Of a stretch of 64,000 nt of DNA, positions 49,272-57,402 are shown one piece after another. The number at the start of each line of letters is the position of its first letter. Within the stretch, counting starts at the first letter, position 1. The stretch is from Vicinamibacterales bacterium. Lineage in GTDB: Bacteria > Acidobacteriota > Vicinamibacteria > Vicinamibacterales > 2-12-FULL-66-21. The notes beneath the pieces were generated by a model. That model had not been told where the DNA came from and ran no database searches. It worked only from the letters and a program-made list of their open reading frames with translations. The stretch is taken from the NCBI GenBank assembly GCA_035699745.1, contig DASSPH010000079.1, positions 35,403-99,402 of the forward strand. The letters run 5' to 3'. Both the position numbers and the translations under genes were made by a program.

Positions 49272-50458
49272 GATCCGCCTCCGGTTCGAGCGGGAGCCCC
49301 CGTGGTGACCGGCGCTCCGTCCGTCAACCGGCCCGCGGGCGAGGTCACGATCGATTCACCCGCATCGAGCCCGGCGAGCACCTCGATGCCATCGGCCGAC
49401 GGGGCGCCGAGCTGGATGATCCGCAGTCTGGCGACGCCGTTCTGCACCACGTACACGGATGACACCTGGCCGTGACGCTGAACGGCTCTGGCCGGAATCA
49501 CCAGGGCGCGGCGGGGCGCGCCGCGGAATATCACTCGCGCGAAACTGCCCGATCGCGCCGTCACGCTGCCGGGCAGCGAGACCTTGACGGTGAACGCCCG
49601 CTGATCCGCACCGACGGCGCGCGCCACCTCCGCGACCACGCCCTCGATTCCGGCATCGTCGGCGACCTCCTCGGCGTCCTCGTCGATCAGGACGCGCACC
49701 CGGTCGCCGGCGTGCACATAGCCGGCGCGGGCTTCATCCACTCGTGCCAGCACCTGGCGGGCGCCGGCCGACTCGATCCGCAACAACGGGATGCCGGGTG
49801 CGGCGAGATTGCCGGGATCGACGAGCCGCTCGGTCACGAGGCCGTCGAACGGGGCCCGCAGCGTCGCGAAGGACTCGGTCGTGGTGGCGATGCCGACCGC
49901 CGCACGCGCGGAGACGAGTTGAGCTTCGGCCCCTTCGATGCCGGCCTGAGTCCCCGAGAGGCGCGCCGCGGCCGCGGCGAGGCGCGCCTCGGCCTCATCG
50001 CGTTCCTGGTCGGTGGCCGAGTGGCGCGCGTGCAGTGCCGCGATGCGCTTCTGCCAGGCGGTGGCCAGGCGGTGCTCGGCTTCGGCCGCCGCCTGCTGGC
50101 TGCGTGCCTGTGCCAGCGCCTTGTCCGCCGACATGGCGATGGCGCGCGACTGGGCCGCCTGTCCGGCGATATCCCGCGCATCCAGCGCGACCAGCGGAGC
50201 ACCTGCGCGGACGCGGTCTCCAGCCTTGACGCGCACGCTGCTCACGGTGGCAACAATCCGGCTCGAGATCGAAGCGGATTCGCGCGCGGCGACGACGCCG
50301 CCGGCTTCCAGCCGCTCGGCAGAGGCGAGCGCGACGGCAGGAGCGACGGTGACGGCGATTGGCGCGTGTGCCGTCGGTTGCGCCGCGTGCTCCCCCCCGC
50401 CGCACGCCGGCAGTCCCGCCGCGACGGTGACGGCGATCGTTCCAATGAGTCGCTTCAT
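49268..50458 (-). CDS. RND periplasmic adaptor lipoprotein
   Basis: 396 residues with lipobox 'LPACGGG' (Cys near 20), a split biotinyl-lipoyl region, alpha-helical hairpin rich in Ala/Gln (about 95-190), and beta-barrel/membrane-proximal domains '[28 protein letters not shown]' near 205. It bridges the pump and TolC. ATG 50458 follows GAGAGAACC. Confidence 0.9.
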
Positions 50459-50490
50459 GGGTTCTCTCTGTTGTTGCTGCGGCACATGAT

Positions 50491-51822
50491 TCACAGCCGG
50501 CCGAGCGCGCGATCGAGCGCCACGGCCTGGAGAATCACGTCCATTTCCGCTGTCGTCGCCCGCGACTCCGCCTCCAGCGCCGCCTCGGCGGCGCGGAGGA
50601 CGTCGGTCACGGTCGCCAGCCCGCTTTCATACCGATCGCGGACGATGCGCTGCGACTCGCGCGCCTGGGCCAGGGCCGCACGGCCCGCCTCCTCGCGCGC
50701 ACGCGCCGCCGTCAGTTGGGCGATCGCGCCGCGCACGTCCACCTCGATGCGCCGCTCGACGCGCTCGCGCTCGGCGGCGGCGCGAAGGGAGGCGTGCCGC
50801 GCTTCCGCGATCCGCGCCGTGTCGGCAAAGCCTCTGAAGACGTTCACGCGCAGTTCGGCGCCGATCACCCAGCTCGACTCCTGGCCGCCGAGCGTTGCGC
50901 CGTTGAACTCCCATCCGCCTTGCGCGCCGAAGGTGGGCAGCAGGGCCGCACGAGCGGTCCGCCGCGCGTTGTCGGCGAGCTGCAGCTGAATGCCCGCCTG
51001 ACGGAGCCGCGGATGCTTCGCGAGCGCCTCCCGCACCAGCGCCGCGTCGTCGTCTGGCGCCGGCCGCGGCGCGGGACGCACCGGCACGATCGAGGCGGTC
51101 AGCGGCAGACCCACCGCCTCAGCCAGCTGCATGCGCGCCACCTGCAGGTCGCCGGCGGCGGTGATCTGCCGCTGGCGGACGTCGGCCAGGTGCACGTCGA
51201 CGGCGAGGTCATCCGCCGCGGTCACCAGGCCGACGTCCCGCCGCGCGCGCGCGCGCTGCCGGTCGCTCTCGGCCGCTGCCACCGCTGCGTTCATGGCGCG
51301 GACGGTCGCCTCGAGCTGCAGCACTCGCACGAACGCCCGTGCCGCGCCCAGCGCCAGGTCCTGCTTCGTCTCGTCGCGGGCCGCGGCGGCGGCGTCGCGC
51401 GTCAACCGCGCGGCCTGCACGGCGAGCCGCGTCATTCCGGCGTCGAAGATCGGCTGCTCGAGCGCGACAGTGGTCCGCGTGTTGGTGACGGGATCCGGCT
51501 GGTTGAGGGCCGGAATCGCGAAGTTGGCGGCCGCGAACCGCCGCTGTGAGAGCAGCGAGCTGAAGACGAAGACGGGCTGGTTGCCGCGCTGCACGGCCTC
51601 GGTCACGTCGACGCGCGGCCAGAAGCCCGAACGGGCGAGCCGGATGCGCGCGTCCGCTTCGTCGATCGCCGACGCGAGCGCCCGCGCGTCCGCGGTCTCC
51701 CCCTGTGCGCGTTTGATCGCGTCCTCGAGCGTCAAGGAGCTCTGCGCGAGCGCGCCATTCACCCCCGCAATGGCGGCGAACAGCCCCGCCAGTGCGGCCC
51801 GCACCCCCAGGCTCCCCGTCAC
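50491..51822 (-). CDS. TolC-family outer-membrane efflux protein
   Basis: 443 residues: signal peptide ending at 'GALAQ' (27), then two OEP repeats with long coiled-coil helices. Landmarks are 'LEDAIKRAQ', 'ALEQPIFDAG' and 'RDRYESGLATVTDVLRAAEALE'-like tail. It is first of the efflux operon (TolC, adaptor, pump, stress protein, DUF2892). AAGGAG 9 nt before GTG 51822 fixes the start. A weak GG-N10-GC element lies at 51850-51865. Confidence 0.9.
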   Translation of the reverse strand: MTGSLGVRAALAGLFAAIAGVNGALAQSSLTLEDAIKRAQGETADARALASAIDEADARIRLARSGFWPRVDVTEAVQRGNQPVFVFSSLLSQRRFAAANFAIPALNQPDPVTNTRTTVALEQPIFDAGMTRLAVQAARLTRDAAAAARDETKQDLALGAARAFVRVLQLEATVRAMNAAVAAAESDRQRARARRDVGLVTAADDLAVDVHLADVRQRQITAAGDLQVARMQLAEAVGLPLTASIVPVRPAPRPAPDDDAALVREALAKHPRLRQAGIQLQLADNARRTARAALLPTFGAQGGWEFNGATLGGQESSWVIGAELRVNVFRGFADTARIAEARHASLRAAAERERVERRIEVDVRGAIAQLTAARAREEAGRAALAQARESQRIVRDRYESGLATVTDVLRAAEAALEAESRATTAEMDVILQAVALDRALGRL

Positions 51823-51884
51823 GATGTCATCTCCTTGCGTCCGTCCTCTCGCGTCGTAAGAGCCAGCGGCCGCACAACCGGTTC

Positions 51885-51897
51885 ACACAATCTGTGT
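51885..51897. promoter_or_regulatory. Small dyad in the efflux/sigma-factor intergenic region
   Basis: ACACAATCTGTGT is a 5-bp inverted repeat around ATC, next to AACCGGTT (51876-51883). It lies between divergent TolC and ECF sigma genes and could bind a regulator. Confidence 0.3.
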
Positions 51898-52024
51898 TCC
51901 CGGCCGCGAGGCGGCGAGCGCCGGCCCCCGGCTCGTTCCAAACGGTTGTCTTTGCGACAGTTGATGCGGGCGCGCGCCGGCGCCCCGCCCACCGGCAGCA
52001 GAGAATCGTGGGAGAATTTCAGCG

Positions 52025-52879
52025 ATGAGCGGGGATATTGCGGCGCGTCCCGCGGCTGAAGCGGCGAGCGACGACGAGCTGGTGGCGGCCGCCCGCAAGG
52101 GGGACGCCGCCGCGCTGGAACGGCTGCTCGTGCGGTACCAGCCGCACCTCTACCGGTTCGGCCTGAGCATGTGCGGCAACGTCGAAGACGCCGGGGACGT
52201 CACGCAGGAGAGCCTCATCTCGATGGCGCGGGCGCTGCCCGACTTCCGCGGCGAATCCTCGGTCTCCACCTGGCTGTACACGATCGCGCGGCGGTTCTGC
52301 ATCAAGAAGCGGCGCCGGAGCAAGTTCGCGCCGGCGCGCGAAGACTCGCTCGAGGCTCTCGAACGCACTGCCGAAGGTATCGCGGATCCCGCACCGGGTC
52401 CCGAGCAGGAGGCGAGCAACCGAGAGCTGGCGGAGGTCCTCACGCGGGCAATCGATGCGCTGGCGCCGCCCTATCGTGAAGTGTTGATCCTGCGCGACGT
52501 CGAGGGGCTGTCGGCGCCTGAAGTCGCCAGGGTCACCGGGGTCAGCGTCGATGCGGTCAAGAGCCGGCTGCATCGCGCACGGGTTGCCGTCCGCCAGGCG
52601 CTCGAGCCGATCCTGATACAGCCGCCGAACCAGTCGCCGCGCCCCGCGGCCTGTCCCGATATCCTGACGCTCTTCTCCCGGCACCTCGAAGGGGAGATCG
52701 ATCCCGCGGTCTGCGCGTCGATGGAGGCGCATCTGGCGGAATGCCCCCGCTGCGGCAGCGCCTGCGAGTCGTTGAAGCGGACCCTCGCCGTCTGCCGGCA
52801 ACTGCCGACGCCGGACGTGCCGCGGCCGCTCGCCGCGTCGATCCGAGCCGCCATCCACAGCCTCGTTCACTCGCGTTAG
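52025..52879 (+). CDS. ECF-type RNA polymerase sigma factor with C-terminal zinc finger
   Basis: 284 residues. Sigma region 2 covers about 30-100 ('AGDVTQESLISMARALPDFRGESSVSTWLYTIARR'), and region 4 covers 135-200 ('LAPPYREVLILRDVEGLSAPEVARVTGVSVDAVKSRLHRAR'). After a short linker, residues 210-255 hold a zf-HC2/anti-sigma-like motif 'HLAECPRCG' with HxxxCxxC. Sigma and a ZAS-type zinc finger are thus in one chain. Zinc or thiol oxidation may control it (inference). It precedes the persulfide operon. Confidence 0.88.
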   Translation: MSGDIAARPAAEAASDDELVAAARKGDAAALERLLVRYQPHLYRFGLSMCGNVEDAGDVTQESLISMARALPDFRGESSVSTWLYTIARRFCIKKRRRSKFAPAREDSLEALERTAEGIADPAPGPEQEASNRELAEVLTRAIDALAPPYREVLILRDVEGLSAPEVARVTGVSVDAVKSRLHRARVAVRQALEPILIQPPNQSPRPAACPDILTLFSRHLEGEIDPAVCASMEAHLAECPRCGSACESLKRTLAVCRQLPTPDVPRPLAASIRAAIHSLVHSR

Positions 52880-52908
52880 AGATCGGACGCGCGGAGGATT
52901 GCGCGGGC

Positions 52909-52924
52909 GCGGGGAGTTTCCCGC
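52909..52924. promoter_or_regulatory. Candidate enhancer site upstream of the sulfide operon
   Basis: GCGGGGAGTTTCCCGC is a near-perfect dyad about 76 bp before the sigma-54-like element at 53000. A looser copy lies near 52963-52982. Confidence 0.35.
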
Positions 52925-52999
52925 GCGCGCGCGACAGCTCGGCGTGACCAGCGGGTCCGCAACCCGGCGCAATTTCAGCCGGCGCCGGCCCGGAGGCGG

Positions 53000-53015
53000 T
53001 GGAGCCGCCGTTGCA
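53000..53015 (+). promoter_or_regulatory. Weak sigma-54-like promoter for the sulfide operon
   Basis: TGGAGCCGCCGTTGCA has a perfect TTGCA and GG-N10-GC spacing but a poor GCAC block. The predicted start near 53027 leaves an 88-nt leader. Confidence 0.4.
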
Positions 53016-53114
53016 CGAGCCCCCGGCGAACCGTTTTGCGCGCGACTGGCTCCTATGGAGCGGGACAGGCCGGCGCCCGGCCACCCGTCCATCGCTGTCG
53101 CCCCGGAGGAAACC

Positions 53115-54545
53115 ATGCTCGTCCGACAGGTTGCTGACCCGAAGCTCGCGCAGTTCGCCTATTTGATCGGATGCCCTCGAACAGGGGAGGCGATCGTCAT
53201 CGATCCCGAGCGCGACGTCGACCGGTACTTCGACCTCGCCGCCCGCCACAAGCTGCGCATCGCCGCCGCGGCGGACACGCATATTCACGCCGACTATCTC
53301 TCGGGGTTGCGGGAGATGGCGGAGCGCGGCGTCCTGGTGTACGCATCGAAAGAGGGAGGACCCGAGTGGCAGTACGAGTGGCTGCGTCATGGCGGCTACC
53401 GGCACCGCCTGCTCGGCCACGGCGATCAGTTCTCGGTCGGCAACATCGAATTCCGCGCCGTCCACACGCCGGGCCATACGCCCGAGCACCTCAGCTATCT
53501 CGTCCGCGACGCCGGCGGCGGCGCCGAGGATTTCATCGCCCTCGCCAGCGGGGACTTCGTCTTCGCCGGCGACGTCGGGCGGCCCGACCTGCTCGAGCGC
53601 GCGGCCGGCATCGCCGGCGTGATGGAGCCGTCTGCCCGCACGCAGTTCGCGTCGATCCAGCGTGAGTTCAGAGGCCTGCCGGAGTTCCTCCAGGTGTGGC
53701 CCGCTCATGGCGCCGGCAGCGCCTGCGGCAAATCGCTGGGCGACGTTCCGACGTCCACCGTCGGCTACGAGCTGCGCACGAACCCCTCCATACATGCGGC
53801 CGTGAACGAACAGGCGTTCGTCGACTACATCCTGGCGGGCCAGCCCGAGCCGCCTCTGTACTTCGCGCGCATGAAGCGGGACAACCGCCGCGGTCCGCAG
53901 CTGCTGCGCGGGCTGCCCGCGCCGCCGGCGCTGCGCGCATCGGATCTCGCGGCGCTCGAGAACCGGCGAGATGTCGCCGTCCTCGACACGCGGCCGCGTC
54001 AGGCCTTCTTCGCCGGGCACCTCGCCGGCTCGCTGCTGACGGAACTGGACTACCAGTTGTGTTCGATCGCCGGGTCGTACGTCGAGGAGGGCACGCCGAT
54101 CTACCTGGTCGTCGACGAGGCGCGGCTCGACGAAGCGGTGCGCGCGCTCATCCGCGTCGGCCTCGATGACATCGCCGGCTACGTGACGCCGGCCGCCCTG
54201 GCCGAGTACGAGCGGCAGGCCGGTCCGCTCCGCCGCACCGCCACGATCGACATGGCCGGGATGGAGGCGCGCCGCGCCGGCGGCGGCGTGCAGGTGCTCG
54301 ACGTCCGCGGGGCGGCGGAGTTCGGCGCGGGACACGTCCCCGGGGCGGTCAACGTCCCGCACACCCGAATCGGGGTGAACGCCGGCAGCCTGCGCCCGGA
54401 CGCGCCGCTGCTCGTGTACTGCCAGAGCGGCGCGCGCGCCGCTGCCGCAGTCGCGATGCTCGAGCGGCTCGGCTTCGAGGCGATCGACGTGAACGACAAC
54501 TTCGCCAGCTATCGGCGCGCGGAGCAATTCTCCGCGCCTGCGTGA
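53115..54545 (+). CDS. Persulfide dioxygenase-rhodanese fusion
   Basis: 476 residues. The metallo-beta-lactamase domain (1-250) has the ETHE1-type iron ligands 'THIHAD' (His56, His58, Asp60), His121 ('GHTPEH') and Asp near 153 ('AGDVGRPDLL'). Two rhodanese domains follow: the first (about 275-365) lacks Cys ('LVVDEARLDE'), the second (about 380-470) has Cys436 ('YCQSGARA'). It oxidises glutathione or protein persulfide to sulfite. GGAGG is 6 nt before the ATG. Confidence 0.9.
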   Translation: MLVRQVADPKLAQFAYLIGCPRTGEAIVIDPERDVDRYFDLAARHKLRIAAAADTHIHADYLSGLREMAERGVLVYASKEGGPEWQYEWLRHGGYRHRLLGHGDQFSVGNIEFRAVHTPGHTPEHLSYLVRDAGGGAEDFIALASGDFVFAGDVGRPDLLERAAGIAGVMEPSARTQFASIQREFRGLPEFLQVWPAHGAGSACGKSLGDVPTSTVGYELRTNPSIHAAVNEQAFVDYILAGQPEPPLYFARMKRDNRRGPQLLRGLPAPPALRASDLAALENRRDVAVLDTRPRQAFFAGHLAGSLLTELDYQLCSIAGSYVEEGTPIYLVVDEARLDEAVRALIRVGLDDIAGYVTPAALAEYERQAGPLRRTATIDMAGMEARRAGGGVQVLDVRGAAEFGAGHVPGAVNVPHTRIGVNAGSLRPDAPLLVYCQSGARAAAAVAMLERLGFEAIDVNDNFASYRRAEQFSAPA

Positions 54546-54553
54546 GGACTGTG

Positions 54554-55090
54554 ATGACACCCGAAGCCACCGCGACCGCCGTCGCAGCGATCGGCGGCGC
54601 CGAGATTCCCGGCGCCGGCGCTGCCTTGCAGACCATCGAGGAACGCACCCGTGCGATCGCGGAAGTGACCGACGCGTTGCGCCCGCTGCTCGCGCTCGCG
54701 CACCAGGCGCCGGCGTTTGCCGCGATTCTGATCGACTCGTTCGACGATGCGATGCGGGCGGCGAGCGCCAGCGGCATCGACGTCGAGCGCGGCCTGCTGA
54801 ACGGCGCCGAGGCGGCCCTCCGCTTCGGCGCCACCATGGACGCCGGGAAAGTGCGCGACCTCGCCGCGCTCCTCAACTCCGGCGTGCTCGAGCCGGGCCC
54901 GCTGCGGATCGTCGGTGAGCTCGGGCGCGCCCTGGCCGACACCGCGGCGTCGCCGCCGCAGACGATCGGCGTGCTCGGGCTGGTGAGCGCGCTGCGGCAG
55001 CCGGACGTCCAGCGCGCGCTGGGATTCCTCGTCATCTTCGCCGAGCACTTCGGCCGCCGCCTGCGTGAATCGCCGGGCGTCCCGCGCTGA
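54554..55090 (+). CDS. DUF1641 protein
   Basis: 178 residues, helical, ending 'LVSALRQPDVQRALGFLVIFAEHFGRRL', the DUF1641 core. It commonly sits beside SQR-type flavoproteins, as here. GAGG lies 6 nt before ATG 54554; GTG 54542 is also in frame and overlaps the upstream stop. Role unknown; it may be an SQR partner. Confidence 0.8.
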   Translation: MTPEATATAVAAIGGAEIPGAGAALQTIEERTRAIAEVTDALRPLLALAHQAPAFAAILIDSFDDAMRAASASGIDVERGLLNGAEAALRFGATMDAGKVRDLAALLNSGVLEPGPLRIVGELGRALADTAASPPQTIGVLGLVSALRQPDVQRALGFLVIFAEHFGRRLRESPGVPR

Positions 55091-55107
55091 CTTCCGAAGG
55101 AACTCCG

Positions 55108-56301
55108 ATGGATACGCATCACGACATTCTGATTCTGGGCGGCGGCACCGGCGGCCTGACGGTCGCATCGCAGCTCGCCCCTCGCGTCGGCGGCCACCAC
55201 ATCGCCATCGTCGAGCCGTCGCCGAAGCACTATTACCAGCCGTTGTGGACCCTGGTCGGCGGCGGCATGTTCCGCCGGGAGGAGTCGCAGCGCGACGAAG
55301 CGGATCTGATCCCCGACGGCGTCACCTGGATCCGCGAGGCGGTGGCGGCCGTCGACCCCGACAAGCGGACGGTCGTCACATCGTCGGGTGCGATGCTGAC
55401 CTATGGCTTCCTGGTCGTCGCGCCGGGTGTGGTGGCGCAGTGGTCGAAGATTCCCGGGCTCGCCGAGTCGGTCGGCAAAGCCGAGTCCGGCGTGACCAGC
55501 AACTACTCGTACGACACGGTTGCCTCGACGTGGGAGGCCATTCGGTCGTTCCGGGGAGGGACCGCGATCTTCACCGAGCCGATCACGCCCGTGAAGTGCG
55601 GCGGCGCACCGCAGAAGATCATGTACCTGGCGGAGGAAGCGTTCCGCGCCAACGGCGTGCGGGACAGGAGCCGCGTCATCTTCATGAACGCGAAGCCGGC
55701 GCTGTTCACGGCGCCGTACTACATCCCTGCCCTCGAGCGCGTGATCGAGAGCCGGGGCATGGAGTACCAGCTCGGCCAGGAGCTCGTCGCGCTGCGGCCA
55801 GCTGCACGGGAGGCGGTCTTCAGGGACGTCAAGACCGGCGCCGAACAGGTCATGGCCTACGACCTGATCCACGTCACCCCGCCGATGCAGCCGCCGGAGT
55901 TCGTGCGTGCGAGTCCGCTGGCCAACGCGGACGGATGGGTCGAGGTCGACAAGTTCTCGCTGCAGCACGTGCGTCATCCCGAGGTGTTCGGCCTCGGTGA
56001 CGCCAGCAGCCTGCCGACCTCCAAGACGGGAGCGGCGGTTCGCAAGCAGGCGCCGGTGGTGGTCGACAATCTGCTCGCCCTGCGGGACGGCCGGCCGCTC
56101 AGCGCGCGATACGACGGCTACACGTCCTGTCCGGTGGTCACCGGCCGCGGCAAGTTGATCATGGCCGAGTTCAACTATGCCAAGGAGCCGGTCGAGACGT
56201 TTCCCGTCGATCAACGCACCGAGCGGTTCAGCATGTTCGCGCTCAAGGCATACGCGCTGCCGCGTCTCTACTGGCACGGCATGCTGCGCGGCCGCGCGTA
56301 G
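55108..56301 (+). CDS. Sulfide:quinone oxidoreductase (type II-like)
   Basis: 397-residue FAD protein: 'ILGGGTGGL' near 8-17 binds FAD. Catalytic cysteines Cys164 ('PVKCGGAPQK') and Cys341 ('YTSCPVVTG') match the two redox Cys of mitochondrial-type SQR, and 'TSKTGAAVRKQAPVVVDNLL' is the quinone-side signature. It passes sulfide electrons to quinone at the membrane and forms persulfide for the dioxygenase two genes upstream. GGAAC precedes the ATG. Confidence 0.92.
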   Translation: MDTHHDILILGGGTGGLTVASQLAPRVGGHHIAIVEPSPKHYYQPLWTLVGGGMFRREESQRDEADLIPDGVTWIREAVAAVDPDKRTVVTSSGAMLTYGFLVVAPGVVAQWSKIPGLAESVGKAESGVTSNYSYDTVASTWEAIRSFRGGTAIFTEPITPVKCGGAPQKIMYLAEEAFRANGVRDRSRVIFMNAKPALFTAPYYIPALERVIESRGMEYQLGQELVALRPAAREAVFRDVKTGAEQVMAYDLIHVTPPMQPPEFVRASPLANADGWVEVDKFSLQHVRHPEVFGLGDASSLPTSKTGAAVRKQAPVVVDNLLALRDGRPLSARYDGYTSCPVVTGRGKLIMAEFNYAKEPVETFPVDQRTERFSMFALKAYALPRLYWHGMLRGRA

Positions 56302-56317
56302 CGGACCGGGGGCGCCG

Positions 56318-57211
56318 GTGCTCGCGGCTGCGATCCTTCCGGGGCTGCTGATTGGTGCCGCGCTCGGCCTGCTGGGGGGCGGCGGTTCTGTTCTGACGGT
56401 GCCGATCTTCGTCTACGTGCTCGGCTTTCCTCCGAAGGAGGCGATCGCGATGAGCCTCGCCGTGGTGGGCGCGACCAGCGCGTTCGGCACGGCGAGCCAC
56501 TGGCGCGCGGGCAACGTCAACGTGCGCGTGGCGCTCGGCTTCGGCGCGGTCGCCATGCTCGGCACGCTGTTCGGCGTGAGGATCGCTCGCCTCGTTCCCG
56601 GAGCCACGCAGTTGTTCGTCTTCGCCGCCGTGATGCTGGCCGCGGCCGCGTTCATGCTCCGCGGCGGCGTGAGGGAAACGGATCATCGGGTGATCGGGCG
56701 ATCGGGTGATCGGGTGATCGGGCGATCGGGTGATCGGGTGATCGGACGATCGGGTGATCGGGTGATCGGGCGATCGGGTGATCGGGTGATCGGGGAATCG
56801 GGTGATCGGGCGATCGGGCGCGCGGCATCCGTGCGGACGATCGTCCCGGCAGGGCTGCTGGTCGGAGCGCTCACCGGGATTGTGGGGGTCGGGGGCGGGT
56901 TCCTCATCGTGCCGGCGCTGGTGCTGATGCGTCTTTCCGTCCGTCAGGCGGTCGGTACCTCGCTCCTCGTCATCACCGGCACCTGCATCGTCGGGCTCGT
57001 GGGATATCTCGGCCATGTCAGGCTGGATTGGACGGCCGTGGCGCTGGTGGCGGCCGGCACGCTGCCGGGCATCGCCGCCGGCAGCTACGTCCATCGATTC
57101 GTGCCGCAATCGGCCCTCAGGCGAGGATTCGCGGCGTTCCTCGTCATCATCGCCGCGTTCATTCTCCTCGAGAACCTGGGCCCGCTCTCAGCAGTGTCGC
57201 GCGGCCGCTAG
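56318..57211 (+). CDS. TauE/SafE-family sulfite exporter with tandem-repeat loop
   Basis: 297 residues: two homologous four-helix halves. 'GLLIGAALGLLGGGGSVLTVPIFVYVLGFPPKEAIAMSL' opens the first; 'GALTGIVGVGGGFLIVPALVLM' opens the second. Between them (about 123-170) lie repeats of RVIGRSGD, produced by a tandem 8-bp DNA repeat, in the cytoplasmic loop. It exports sulfite or a related sulfur anion. GTG 56318 is the start, 16 bp after SQR. Confidence 0.88.
   Translation: MLAAAILPGLLIGAALGLLGGGGSVLTVPIFVYVLGFPPKEAIAMSLAVVGATSAFGTASHWRAGNVNVRVALGFGAVAMLGTLFGVRIARLVPGATQLFVFAAVMLAAAAFMLRGGVRETDHRVIGRSGDRVIGRSGDRVIGRSGDRVIGRSGDRVIGESGDRAIGRAASVRTIVPAGLLVGALTGIVGVGGGFLIVPALVLMRLSVRQAVGTSLLVITGTCIVGLVGYLGHVRLDWTAVALVAAGTLPGIAAGSYVHRFVPQSALRRGFAAFLVIIAAFILLENLGPLSAVSRGR
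56685..56820 (+). repeat. 17-copy 8-bp tandem repeat inside TauE
   Basis: Unit ATCGGGTG or ATCGGGCG, 17 copies over 136 bp, with a 24-bp higher-order period (tg, cg, tg endings). Because 8 is not divisible by 3, loss or gain of one or two units shifts the frame of the transporter; loss or gain of three keeps it. Confidence 0.95.
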
Positions 57212-57248
57212 GCGATCGATTCGCGCTGCACCGCACGCCGGTCTCCTG

Positions 57249-57283
57249 CGGGGAAGTTCGCGCGCAGCCGGGATTCTCCGCAC
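57249..57283. promoter_or_regulatory. Candidate enhancer sites upstream of the Omp85/AcvB/MprF operon
   Basis: GCGGGGAAGTTCGCG (57249-57263) and CCGGGATTCTCCGCAC (57268-57283) lie 70-105 bp before the sigma-54-like element at 57355. Confidence 0.35.
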
Positions 57284-57354
57284 AATCCTCTCCCAGGCGG
57301 CGGCTCGTTGCGAGCGGATCGGGCGGGATACCGCGCCGATGCCGCGCCCCCGCG

Positions 57355-57370
57355 TGGCACGCTCGATGCG
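57355..57370 (+). promoter_or_regulatory. Sigma-54-like promoter for the Omp85/AcvB/MprF operon
   Basis: TGGCACGCTCGATGCG has a perfect TGGCACG and correct spacing, with ATGC instead of TTGC at -12. The start codon at 57403 is 34 nt further on. Confidence 0.55.
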
Positions 57371-57402
57371 TCGAGCCCGATCAGAGTTTTACGAGGTGAC
57401 CC

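Noticed and set aside
51850..51865. Minus strand TGGCTCTTACGACGCG before TolC
   Set aside because: Spacing fits sigma-54 but the -12 block is ACGC rather than TTGC; not counted as a promoter.
52557..54560. 667-residue leftward open frame
   Set aside because: Antisense to the sigma factor and persulfide dioxygenase genes, which have full domain support.
56685..56820. CRISPR-like appearance of the repeat block
   Set aside because: Unit is 8 bp with no spacers and lies inside a coding frame; it is a minisatellite, not a CRISPR array.
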